From: a virus
Reading direction: 5' to 3' (one strand)
IMG/VR virus record: IMGVR_UViG_3300032334_001433
Span: 62,001-126,000 of that record
Length of the DNA: 64,000 bases
Positions 31,680-40,416 of this stretch are shown here, one piece after another (positions within the stretch are counted from its first letter, which is position 1; each line of letters opens with the position of its first letter). Both the position numbers and the translations under genes were made by a program. Under the pieces are notes generated by a model that saw only the letters and a list, made by a program, of their open reading frames with translations, did not search any database and was not told where the DNA came from.

Positions 31680-34600
31680 ATGGCAACAACGTATACCGTA
31701 AGTAATGTAAATGTAGGTACCTATCCTAATGATGGACAGGGCGAATCTTTACGAAGTGCTTTTACACGGGTTAATAAAAATTTCTCAAATTTGTATCAAT
31801 TAGCATTGCTTGGAGGTAGCAATACCGTAGGCTCCGCAAATATTGCAGTACAAGATGAGGGAACTTATTTAACAAATTCGGTATCCATATTAAATTTTGT
31901 TGGATCGGGTGTTACCGCAAACGCAAATGGTAGCGTTATTACAATTACAATTAATGGCGGGAATGGCGGTGGCGGAGCAAATGTAATTTATTATAGTAAT
32001 GTATACAACAATACAACTATAGCTAGCAATGTAGATTTGGGTGCGTTAAATAGTGCTCTTGCAAATTTAAGCTATGTTAGTTTGGGTGCATTAAATAATG
32101 CCCTTGCAAATTTAAGCTATGTTAGTTTAGGATATTTAAATAATGCTCTTGCAAATTTACAACCAACAAATTTAAGTGGTTTGGGAAATGCACTTGCAAA
32201 TTTAACATATACTGATCTATCAAGATTAGGAAATGCTTTAGCAAATGTTCAACCAGTAAATTTAGATTCTTTAAATAATGCTTTAGCGCGAGTTAATGTC
32301 AATACACTTGGCAACTTTACAAACGTATTTAATACCATTGCAGCAAATGCAGCAAATGTTTCTAAAGTAGGCATTGTATCTGGATTGCCTGCATCCGGAG
32401 CAAATGGTCAATCAGTTTATAATTCTGCAGATGGCGGTTTATATATTTGGCAAGGTAACGCATGGGTAAAACCTGCGGCGGCATTTACACCAACTGCGGC
32501 TTCAATTGCAACAGTTGAAATATGGACCACTACTCCAAAACCAACAACAAACTTAATTAACGGTAGAACAATTCTTTATACTGCAGATAGTAATCTGTAC
32601 ATATATGTAGGCGGTGCTTGGAATAGTTATAATAGTTATATTCAAGGCTCCGGTACTCCTACAGTTGGAGCAAACACAATTAATGCTGCGGCACTTCAGG
32701 CCGGAATTATTACTGCAGATAAAATTGCATCTGGAGCAATTATAGCCGGCAAGATTGCAGCCGGTGCAATTAATGCCTCAGAAATTGCGGCAGGAACAAT
32801 TACTTCTGGAATGATTGCAACAAACTCAATCATAGCAGGCAAGATTGCAGCCGGAGTAATAACTGCTTCAGAAATTGCTACGGGAACAATTACAGCAACT
32901 CAAATTGCTGCAAATACTATTACCGCAGATCAGATTGCTGCACAGGCAGTAACGGCATCAGAAATCGCGGCAAATGCTGTGTATGCTGCTGCTATACAAG
33001 CGTATGCAATTACCGCAGATAAAATTGCAGCAAATGCAGTTACTGCAGTATCAGTTGCGGCAAATTCAATCTATGGTAACTCCATTATGGCGTATACCTT
33101 AACCGGCGATAGGATTCGAGCAAATACAATTACAGGTATGAGTATTGTAGGCAATACTATTTACGGCAATGCTATTATGGCATACACATTGACAGGTGAC
33201 AGAATTATGGCAAATTCTGTTTCAGGTATGGTATTGATAGGCAATACAATATTTGGTAATGCTATTGTTGGCAATTCTATTACCGGTGATCAAATTAGAG
33301 CAAATTCTGTTTCAGGTATGGTATTGATAGGCAATACAATATTTGGTAATGCTATTGTTGGCAATTCTATTACTGGCGATCAAATTAGAGCAAATTCTGT
33401 TTCCGGCATGGTAATTACTGCAAACACGTTATTTGCGAATGCAATTCTAACTAATAGTATCACAGCTGCGCAAATTAAAGCAAATACTATTACGGGCAAT
33501 GAAATTTTAGTTAATTCTATAACTGCTGATAAAATTGATACCAGAGGATTAACAATAAAGGCAGCTGACGGAACAGTATTATTTGGTTCAGGACAACTTT
33601 CAAGTTCAGTAACATTTTTTGATGGAACAAGTAATGTATCAGTTGTTTCTGCATTGTCTCAAAATCCCGTTGTATTCATTGGTACATATGCAACAGCACC
33701 AAGCAGCGGAATAAAAGAAAATAACGTATATAAAAATTCAACAGATGGCAATACTTATGTTTATAAAAGCGGAACATGGACGACATTTGTTACTGGCGGC
33801 ACAGGATCACAAGGACCGGCAGGCCCACAAGGACCAGCTGGCGCAGCAGGAGCAAGTGGTTCACCTGGAGAAAGAGGATATAAAGAATTCATATATGGAG
33901 TCGCCGGATTATCTTCTTGGAATGATACCTATGCAGAAACAGCAATAACAAATGTAGGATTGACAAAAGTAATACTTGATAGAGTTACTTTATATAATTC
34001 AAGTTCTCCAGGATCATTCTCACAATCAAGATTTTGGTCAGGGTCTGCATGGTCTCCGGTATCAGCATATATTAATGGTGGATTATTAGTTAGCGGAACT
34101 ATTGGTGCAGATGCAATTGCAACAAATGCAGTAACTGCAAATAAGATTTTAGCAGGAGCAATTACTGCAGATAAAATTAATGTTGGATCGTTATCTGCAT
34201 TATCTGCAAATATTGGTGTTATTACTACAGGTAAAATACAAGGGGACGTAGTATTCAGTGGTAATATTTACGGAGCCAACGGTACATTTAGTGGCTCATT
34301 AACCGCCGCCGCAATTAATGCGGTAGATACTGTCAATATTACAAATAGTGCGGTTACTTCAGTATTATCTGTAAAACTTAATACTCCTTTTGTATTAAAT
34401 GGTTATGCTGCAGGCGGAGGCTCAATTAATCCTGGAGGAGCTATATTTAAAATAGATGTACTTACTACAGGATGGGTTAAGATTCCAAATCAATCATCGG
34501 TTACTATGTTCTTTACTATGAATAGTTATGGTCAAGATACATGGCAATATTTGTCTCCTTCAATTACTCCAGAAGTACGCAGAGAAACACAATATTATAG

Positions 34601-35126
34601 AATAAGAGCAACTTATGGCGGAAACGGGGCATCTCCTTCTGCTGCCGTAATTGCTAATCCATGGTCGTCATATACTACGCCTGTAGATCAACCATTTAGA
34701 ATAGTAGATAGATTTACTCCTCCAAGTGATGCAATAAAAGTAAATCAAACAACATTAGGGGATGGCGCATCTGGTTCATTGACTGCTCCTGGATGGTATC
34801 AATTTGTTGTTGATATGATTGTATTGCCAGGCCCAGGATCTCTAGATGAGCAATCATTTGTATATGCACACGGAGGAGACATATCAATTGTAGGTACAAC
34901 TGATGCAGTTACTGCAATTTCAAATAACCAATGGACAGATAGATATGGATTATCCGGAGGCGGTCCGTCAACAACATATAATTATAATAATCCAAATGAT
35001 GTTTGGGGGTACGGAGTATTTTTAGTTTCTAATAGACCAATTTATAATGCTTGGTATACAGGTTTCCCTTATTTGTACCATAGATTTAGTTCAGGATCAT
35101 TAACAGTTATTATAGCAAAAAAATAA
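31680..35126 (+). CDS. Tail fibre protein with tandem repeats and collagen-like segment
   Basis: 1148 aa. The N-terminal attachment block VGTYPNDGQGESLRSAFTRVNKNFSNLY is shared by marine T4-like fibres. Residues about 121-210 hold six 15-residue repeats of the ALANL type. Residues about 340-620 hold many short repeats around I-x-A-x-x-I (ADKIAAGAI, TGDQIRANS), including two near-identical 30-residue units. A collagen-like Gly-x-y stretch (GSQGPAGPQGPAG) lies near residues 708-733. The C-terminal 250 residues form a non-repetitive globular tip, presumably receptor-binding. Forms a long trimeric fibre. Confidence 0.88.
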   Translation: MATTYTVSNVNVGTYPNDGQGESLRSAFTRVNKNFSNLYQLALLGGSNTVGSANIAVQDEGTYLTNSVSILNFVGSGVTANANGSVITITINGGNGGGGANVIYYSNVYNNTTIASNVDLGALNSALANLSYVSLGALNNALANLSYVSLGYLNNALANLQPTNLSGLGNALANLTYTDLSRLGNALANVQPVNLDSLNNALARVNVNTLGNFTNVFNTIAANAANVSKVGIVSGLPASGANGQSVYNSADGGLYIWQGNAWVKPAAAFTPTAASIATVEIWTTTPKPTTNLINGRTILYTADSNLYIYVGGAWNSYNSYIQGSGTPTVGANTINAAALQAGIITADKIASGAIIAGKIAAGAINASEIAAGTITSGMIATNSIIAGKIAAGVITASEIATGTITATQIAANTITADQIAAQAVTASEIAANAVYAAAIQAYAITADKIAANAVTAVSVAANSIYGNSIMAYTLTGDRIRANTITGMSIVGNTIYGNAIMAYTLTGDRIMANSVSGMVLIGNTIFGNAIVGNSITGDQIRANSVSGMVLIGNTIFGNAIVGNSITGDQIRANSVSGMVITANTLFANAILTNSITAAQIKANTITGNEILVNSITADKIDTRGLTIKAADGTVLFGSGQLSSSVTFFDGTSNVSVVSALSQNPVVFIGTYATAPSSGIKENNVYKNSTDGNTYVYKSGTWTTFVTGGTGSQGPAGPQGPAGAAGASGSPGERGYKEFIYGVAGLSSWNDTYAETAITNVGLTKVILDRVTLYNSSSPGSFSQSRFWSGSAWSPVSAYINGGLLVSGTIGADAIATNAVTANKILAGAITADKINVGSLSALSANIGVITTGKIQGDVVFSGNIYGANGTFSGSLTAAAINAVDTVNITNSAVTSVLSVKLNTPFVLNGYAAGGGSINPGGAIFKIDVLTTGWVKIPNQSSVTMFFTMNSYGQDTWQYLSPSITPEVRRETQYYRIRATYGGNGASPSAAVIANPWSSYTTPVDQPFRIVDRFTPPSDAIKVNQTTLGDGASGSLTAPGWYQFVVDMIVLPGPGSLDEQSFVYAHGGDISIVGTTDAVTAISNNQWTDRYGLSGGGPSTTYNYNNPNDVWGYGVFLVSNRPIYNAWYTGFPYLYHRFSSGSLTVIIAKK
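32040..32309 (+). repeat. Six 45-bp repeats coding for 15-residue units
   Basis: Units share the pattern G/S-x-L-N/G-x-A-L-A-N-L/V followed by a variable five-residue turn (SYVSL, QPTNL, TYTDL, QPVNL). The first two units are almost identical in DNA; later ones diverge. The period suits a trimeric beta or coiled shaft. Confidence 0.8.
33211..33390 (+). repeat. 90-bp tandem duplication in tail fibre shaft
   Basis: Copies 33211-33300 and 33301-33390 differ at only two visible positions (ACC GGT versus ACT GGC), much closer than neighbouring repeat units, so this is a recent in-frame duplication adding 30 residues. A further partial unit follows. Confidence 0.9.
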
Positions 35127-35127
35127 A

Positions 35128-35577
35128 ATGGCAAATATTACTTATCACAAATTTGACGAGAATGGTCAATATACGCATTCTTTTTCTTCACCTGAAGAAA
35201 ACTTAGAATTTGAAGATCTTACTAAAATTTATGTAGGAACATTTGATGATAGCAATAAAAATGTAAACGATTATTATCATGATTTTAATACAAATTCTCC
35301 AGTATTAAAACCGGAAAATCCAAATCCTTTAGAATATAAAGAGTTTGATTATGTTACAAAACAATGGAAAATTCTAGAAAATAATATAACTACAGAGTTA
35401 AAATGGCAAGACGTAAGATCCGCTAGAACATTTTTAATAGCAAAAACAGATTGGACTCAATTGCCAGATGTACCACTTGCAACTAAAGAAGCTTGGGCAA
35501 CATATCGTCAGGCACTAAGAGATATTACTTCACAATCAGATCCGTTCAATATAACTTGGCCAACAAAGCCGGAATAA
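35128..35577 (+). CDS. Tail-fibre assembly-type protein
   Basis: 149 aa, 1 base after the fibre gene. The C-terminal half (VRSARTFLIAKTDWTQLPDVPL, EAWATYRQALRDIT and ITWPTKPE) matches the phage tail-fibre assembly/XkdW-type domain where R...DWTQ and W..YRQ.LRD..WP are conserved. The N-terminal half is acidic and strand-rich. It may chaperone fibre folding or remain at the tip. Confidence 0.7.
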   Translation: MANITYHKFDENGQYTHSFSSPEENLEFEDLTKIYVGTFDDSNKNVNDYYHDFNTNSPVLKPENPNPLEYKEFDYVTKQWKILENNITTELKWQDVRSARTFLIAKTDWTQLPDVPLATKEAWATYRQALRDITSQSDPFNITWPTKPE

Positions 35578-35578
35578 A

Positions 35579-35908
35579 ATGGCAGCAACAAAAAATTTAG
35601 TAATAGATCAAGGCGCAACTTTTTCTGCCAATATTCAATATTTGGATAATAGCAAAAATCCGATATCCCTTGCTGGATATGACATAAATAGTCAAATGCG
35701 AAGATCATACTATAGTGCAAATGCAGTTTCATTTACTGCAAATATTACAAATGCATCTACGGGAAATATTAATATAGCATTGGATTCAACACAAACTGCA
35801 AATCTTATTGCAGGAAGATATGTTTATGATGTTGAGGCTAATATAGGTTCTACAGTATTGAGAATCGTTGAAGGCATAATCACAGTAACTCCAGGAGTAA
35901 CAAGATAA
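35579..35908 (+). CDS. Small beta-sandwich virion protein (BppU-N-like)
   Basis: 109 aa made of short strands: LVIDQGATFSANIQYLD, PISLAGYDINSQMR, GNINIALDSTQTANL, GRYVYDVEANIG, RIVEGIITVTPGVTR. This is the pattern of the baseplate upper protein/immunoglobulin-like domains used as fibre or capsid add-ons. Overlaps gp13 by 1 base (TAATG). Role inferred from fold only. Confidence 0.65.
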   Translation: MAATKNLVIDQGATFSANIQYLDNSKNPISLAGYDINSQMRRSYYSANAVSFTANITNASTGNINIALDSTQTANLIAGRYVYDVEANIGSTVLRIVEGIITVTPGVTR

Positions 35909-36651
35909 TGGCAACAGTAACATCCAGACAAGGTCTTAAAGAATACTGTCTACGTAGACTTGGTTCTCCTGTAATCGAAATAAACGTAGATGACGATCAA
36001 GTTGAAGATCGTTTAGATGATGCGTTTCAATTCTACAGAGAATATCACTATGATGCTGTAGAAAAAGTTTACCTTAAGCACCAAATAACAGCAAACAATA
36101 TTTCAAATCAATACATTGAAGTATCGGATGCAGTTGTTGGGGTTGAGAGAGTATTTCCGTTTATGAATAAATCTACAGGTACAAATATCTTTGATATTAA
36201 GTACCAGATTTTAATTAATGATTTGTATACATTGATGTCTACAGATTTGATCTATTATACAGAAGTAAGACAAGAATTAGAATTAATTAACCAATTGTTA
36301 GTTGGTCAAAAACCAATTCGATTTAACCGTCACATGAATAGATTATTCATTGATATGGATTGGGCAGCTGACGTGGTTCCTGGAACATATGTAATTGTAG
36401 AATGCTGGAGAATATTAGATCCGGATGTATTTACGGATGTTTATAATGATATGTTTCTTAAGAGATATGCAACTGCCCTAATCAAAAGACAATGGGGAGA
36501 TAATATGAAGAAATTCTCAGGTGTACAACTTCCTGGAGGTGTAACACTTAATGGAGAGATAGTGTATCAAGAGGCAGTGGAAGAAATAAGACAAATTGAA
36601 ACAGAAATACAATCTAGATTTGAATTGCCTGTAGATATGTTTGTTGGATAA
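35908..36651 (+). CDS. gp13: Neck protein gp13
   Basis: 247 aa; head completion/neck. Conserved: SRQGLKEYCLRRLGSPVIEINVDDDQVEDRLDDAFQFYREYH at the N-terminus, and VIVECWRILDPD..DVYNDMFLKRYATALIKRQWG in the C-terminal half. First of the gp13-14-15-16-17 series, in T4 order. A 70-base gap follows. Confidence 0.93.
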   Translation: MATVTSRQGLKEYCLRRLGSPVIEINVDDDQVEDRLDDAFQFYREYHYDAVEKVYLKHQITANNISNQYIEVSDAVVGVERVFPFMNKSTGTNIFDIKYQILINDLYTLMSTDLIYYTEVRQELELINQLLVGQKPIRFNRHMNRLFIDMDWAADVVPGTYVIVECWRILDPDVFTDVYNDMFLKRYATALIKRQWGDNMKKFSGVQLPGGVTLNGEIVYQEAVEEIRQIETEIQSRFELPVDMFVG

Positions 36652-36690
36652 TATTCTTATCACCTAGGCTCATAGAAGATAATAACATCG

Positions 36691-36711
36691 TGTCAATAGA
36701 TTGTCAATAGA
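36691..36711 (+). repeat. Short direct repeat in the gp13-gp14 gap
   Basis: TGTCAATAGA occurs twice (36691-36700 and 36702-36711) in the 70-base gap, with a period of 11 bases. No exact late promoter is visible in the gap. Could be a protein-binding site or chance. Confidence 0.4.
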
Positions 36712-36721
36712 ATAATATAAA

Positions 36722-37471
36722 ATGGCAACCGTAAACCCATACTTTCATTCCGGCGTACCAATGGGTAGGCAATCGGAGCAAAATCTCTATGAGGATTTGG
36801 TAATCGAATGCTTAAAGATTTATGGTTTCGAATTATACTATTTGCCTAGAAAAACGTTTAATGAGGATCGCATTTTAGGCGAAGATCCGTTAAACAATTA
36901 TGAACATGCTTACCCAATTGAGATGTATTTGGAAAATTCTAATGGGTTTGAAGGCCCCGGAGATTTCTTATCTAAATTTGGTGTGCAGACAGTACAAGAT
37001 GCAACATTTATAGTTTCAAGAAAACGTTGGACACAAGTTGCGGGAAATACTGGTAATACTATTCTGCCTAGACCAGCAGAGGGAGATTTAATCTATTTCC
37101 CATTAACACATTCATATTTTGAAATTCGCAAAGTTGAAGGAAGTCAGCCTTTCTATCAGGTTGGTAAGTTATACATATATAAATTATTCTGTGAATTAAT
37201 GCAATTCTCCAGCGAAGTTATTAAAACCGGAGTTTCTGAGATTGATACCTATCCGGATATTATTAATGAAGACGTCCAGAATTTTGAGATAACTCAAGAA
37301 GATGGTAGTGAGTTATTATTTGAATACAACACGGAAAGTCCAATAATTCAAGAATCATATTCTACATTGCACTCGGATGATGGAGCTGCTAGAAATGAGG
37401 ATTTTGATACTAATATTACTGACATATTAGATTTTAGCGAAAAGAATCCTTTTGGAGAGGTTTTTAGATAA
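36722..37471 (+). CDS. gp14: Neck protein gp14
   Basis: 249 aa (T4 gp14 256). Conserved: NPYFHSGVPMGRQSEQNLYEDLVIECLKIYGFELYYLPR, then LEDP-type loop, GPGDFLSKFGVQTVQDATFIVSRKRW and the RPAEGDLIYFPL motif. Joins head and tail with gp13. Its stop overlaps the gp15 ATG. Confidence 0.94.
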   Translation: MATVNPYFHSGVPMGRQSEQNLYEDLVIECLKIYGFELYYLPRKTFNEDRILGEDPLNNYEHAYPIEMYLENSNGFEGPGDFLSKFGVQTVQDATFIVSRKRWTQVAGNTGNTILPRPAEGDLIYFPLTHSYFEIRKVEGSQPFYQVGKLYIYKLFCELMQFSSEVIKTGVSEIDTYPDIINEDVQNFEITQEDGSELLFEYNTESPIIQESYSTLHSDDGAARNEDFDTNITDILDFSEKNPFGEVFR

Positions 37472-38223
37472 TGTTAGATCAAAGATTTTATTGGGGAACT
37501 ATACGAAAAGCTATTATTGCTTTTGGTAATATGTTCAATAGTATTACTATTGAGCGCCGAGATGCTGATGGAAACATAGTACAAGTATTAAAGGTGCCTG
37601 TTTCTTATGCCTCAAAACAAAAGGCATTGGCAAGAATTCAACAAAGACCCAATGTCGATGACATGAATGTTCAGGTGATTGTGCCTAGAATGTCTTTTGA
37701 GATGACAACTCTACAATATGATTTCAACAGAAAAATTAGTCCTATTCAACAAAATAGAGCAGTAAATTCTACATCATCTACTTTGGATTCTCAGTACGCG
37801 CCGACTCCGTATAATATTAATGTATCTCTTTTTGTGTATGTAAAAAATCAAGATGATGGTTTGCAGATAATTGAGCAAATACTTCCGTATTTTAATCCAG
37901 ATTATAATCTAACAGTAAAAGCAATTCCTCAGTTAGGGATTAAAAATGATTTACCTATACTTTTAGATAATGTTAGTTTTGAAGATACATATGAAGGTGG
38001 ATTTGAACAACAAAGAACAATTGTTTGGACTTTAAATTTTACAATGAAACTTAATTTTTATGGGCCCGTTAACAAACAAGGAATCATTAAAAAAGTTATT
38101 ACAAATACTTTTAATGATCCAGGATTGACTCAACAACAAACTAAAATCACGGTTGAGCCTTCTCCGTTAACCGCAAAACCCGGCGATGACATTGGGTTTA
38201 CAGATACCTTTGAAAACTTTTAA
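37471..38223 (+). CDS. gp15: Tail sheath terminator gp15
   Basis: 250 aa; caps the sheath and tube at the head end. Conserved: FYWGTIRKAIIAFGNMFNSI, RIQQRPNVDDMNVQVIVPRMSFEM, PTPYNINVSLFVYVKNQDDGLQIIEQILPYFNPD and TIVWTLNFTMKLNFYGP. In T4 order; ends overlapping gp16. Confidence 0.93.
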   Translation: MLDQRFYWGTIRKAIIAFGNMFNSITIERRDADGNIVQVLKVPVSYASKQKALARIQQRPNVDDMNVQVIVPRMSFEMTTLQYDFNRKISPIQQNRAVNSTSSTLDSQYAPTPYNINVSLFVYVKNQDDGLQIIEQILPYFNPDYNLTVKAIPQLGIKNDLPILLDNVSFEDTYEGGFEQQRTIVWTLNFTMKLNFYGPVNKQGIIKKVITNTFNDPGLTQQQTKITVEPSPLTAKPGDDIGFTDTFENF

Positions 38224-38654
38224 TGAAAAATATTCCTGAACTTGATAAATTATTTGATTTGCCTTTAACGGAAGCAGAAAAAACACAAGACGTACCGGCA
38301 ATTGTAAATGATTCTACACAAAGAGATTTAGATCAAGATGAAGATTATCAGCTTGCAAGAAATACTTTGCGCGGATTAATTCATAAAAGCGGAGATACAT
38401 TGGATCAAATGATAGAACTTGCAAAAAGTTCTGAGCATCCAAGAACATACGAAGTTGCTGGACAGTTAATTAAAACTGTATCCGACGTTGCAAAAGATTT
38501 ATTAGAATTGCAGAAAAAAGCAAAAGATTTGCAGCCAGGTAAAACTGAAGGACCTAGAAGTGTCACTAATAACAATGTAGTTTTTGCAGGTTCTACTGCG
38601 GAACTAATGAAGATGTTAAAAAATAATAACGACGGCAATACAATTGAGCAGTAA
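38223..38654 (+). CDS. gp16: Small terminase subunit gp16
   Basis: 143 aa. Forms the ring that regulates packaging by gp17. Visible: acidic start, DYQLARNTLRGLIHKSGDTLDQMIELAKSSEHPRTYEVAGQLIKTVSDVAKDLLELQKK, the helical central domain of gp16. Overlaps gp15 by 1 base and gp17 by 11. Confidence 0.9.
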   Translation: MKNIPELDKLFDLPLTEAEKTQDVPAIVNDSTQRDLDQDEDYQLARNTLRGLIHKSGDTLDQMIELAKSSEHPRTYEVAGQLIKTVSDVAKDLLELQKKAKDLQPGKTEGPRSVTNNNVVFAGSTAELMKMLKNNNDGNTIEQ

Positions 38655-40347
38655 AACAGTATCATATAACGGAAATCCTAATCTTAAACCAATTGGGATT
38701 GTAGAGTCATATACGCATGAGCAGGTAAAAGAACTTATGCGTTGTATGCAGGATCCTGTTTACTTTATAGAAACCTATTGCAAAATTGTTTCATTAGATA
38801 AGGGTCTTATTCCCTTTAAATTATATGATTGCCAAAAGGAAAAAGTTGATGTCATATTAAATAATCGTAAGGTTATTTTAATGGAAGGGCGTCAACAAGG
38901 AAAAACAATTACTTCCGCCGCTTGTATTCTTTGGTATACATTATTTCAAGAAAATAAAACAGTCGCCATCTTAGCAAATAAATCATCAGCTGCTCGAGAA
39001 GTTCTTTCAAGATACGAATTAATGTATGAAATGCTTCCTATGTGGATGCAGCAAGGAGTAAAGACTTTCAATAAGGGCGATATTGAACTTGAAAATGGGT
39101 CCAAAGTATTTACTGCTGCAACCAGCGGCTCTGGTATTCGAGGTAAATCTGTAAACTGGTTGTATATTGACGAAGCAGCAATTATTCCAAATAATGTTGC
39201 AGAAGATTTCTTCACATCTGTGTATCCAACAATTTCCGCAGGTAATACTACAAAGATTCTGTTAACTTCTACTCCGTTAGGATACAATCATTTCTGGAAG
39301 TTTTGGAATGAAGCAGAACAAGGATTGAACGGATTTACTACTCTGTTTATTCCATATAGTAGAATTCCGGGCAGAGACGAAAAATGGGCCGAAGAACAAA
39401 AAGCAATGCTTGGAGAATTAAAATTCAACCAAGAAGTATTGTGCCGATTCCTTGGGTCATCAAATACCCTAATTTCTCCAGATACTATTTCTCAAATGTC
39501 CACAAAACAATTTGTGTTCACTAAGGATGGATTGGATGTATTGGTAGAACCTATCAGGGCAAAGAAAAAAGATGATGGAACTTTTGAGGGCATAAATCAT
39601 ATCTATATGTTGGTGGCGGATACTTCGCGAGGAGTAGGAGGAGATTACTCCGCATTTACAATCTTGGATATTACGCAATATCCCTATTCTGTAGTGGCTA
39701 AATATAGAAGTAATAAGGTTAGTCCATTGATGTTTCCAAACATCATATATAAAGTAGCAAAAGATTATAATAATGCATATTGTTTAGTTGAAATTAATGA
39801 TAATGGGCAACAGGTGGCGGATTCATTGTATATGGATTTAGAATACGAAAACGTATTCTTTGTTGGTCATAATAGCAAATCTGGGCAATATTTGTCTGGC
39901 GGATTCACCCAGGGCGCTGGTCTTGGAATTAGAACCACAAAACAAGTAAAACGTCTTGGATGTACGACATTTAAGAGTTTGGTTGAGGGAAAGAAGTTAT
40001 TAATACACGATCCTGAAATAATTGAGGAAATTTCTACATTTATTGAGGTTAGGGGTACTCATAAAGCGGATGAAGGATACCATGACGATTTGGTTATGTG
40101 TTTGGTTTTGTTTTCTTGGGCAACGAACGAGCCATTCTTTAAAGATTTAACTGATACTAATTTGAGGAAAGTACTATATGAAGATCAGTTTAAACAAATT
40201 GAAGAGAATTTGACTCCATTTGGTATCATAAATACGGGGATTCCAGAAAAGGAAGCGCCTGAAATTATTGGTGACGATGTTTGGTTTTCGCAAGATCCTG
40301 CAAAAGAACTTGAAAAACTTAAAACAAAATGGATGGAAAATGTCTAG
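38644..40347 (+). CDS. gp17: Large terminase subunit gp17
   Basis: 567 aa; ATP-driven packaging motor and headful nuclease. Start is TTG 38644 inside gp16; the first ATG would delete conserved N-terminal sequence. Walker A EGRQQGKT at 81-88, Walker B LYIDEAA (D176, E177), coupling motif LTSTPLG. Nuclease domain with D326 (VADTSRG), E383 (LVEIND) and YHDDLVM. Shorter than T4 gp17 (610), mainly at the ends. Confidence 0.96.
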   Translation: MSSKTVSYNGNPNLKPIGIVESYTHEQVKELMRCMQDPVYFIETYCKIVSLDKGLIPFKLYDCQKEKVDVILNNRKVILMEGRQQGKTITSAACILWYTLFQENKTVAILANKSSAAREVLSRYELMYEMLPMWMQQGVKTFNKGDIELENGSKVFTAATSGSGIRGKSVNWLYIDEAAIIPNNVAEDFFTSVYPTISAGNTTKILLTSTPLGYNHFWKFWNEAEQGLNGFTTLFIPYSRIPGRDEKWAEEQKAMLGELKFNQEVLCRFLGSSNTLISPDTISQMSTKQFVFTKDGLDVLVEPIRAKKKDDGTFEGINHIYMLVADTSRGVGGDYSAFTILDITQYPYSVVAKYRSNKVSPLMFPNIIYKVAKDYNNAYCLVEINDNGQQVADSLYMDLEYENVFFVGHNSKSGQYLSGGFTQGAGLGIRTTKQVKRLGCTTFKSLVEGKKLLIHDPEIIEEISTFIEVRGTHKADEGYHDDLVMCLVLFSWATNEPFFKDLTDTNLRKVLYEDQFKQIEENLTPFGIINTGIPEKEAPEIIGDDVWFSQDPAKELEKLKTKWMENV

Positions 40348-40358
40348 AACGCTATACT

Positions 40359-40366
40359 TATAAATA
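40359..40366 (+). promoter_or_regulatory. Late promoter TATAAATA for gp18
   Basis: Exact TATAAATA, 12 bases after the gp17 stop and 51 bases before the gp18 ATG. The leader has a perfect 6-bp hairpin (ATAGTT 40377-40382, AACTAT 40387-40392) and a TAAGGAG ribosome site. Confidence 0.9.
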
Positions 40367-40416
40367 AATAGTAATCATAGTTATAAAACTATATAAAAAT
40401 CTTTAAGGAGAATAAG

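Noticed and set aside
33799-33880. Collagen-like stretch as a separate gene in another frame
   Set aside because: The overlapping frame is a by-product of Gly-x-y codons. The fibre frame is continuous and explains it.
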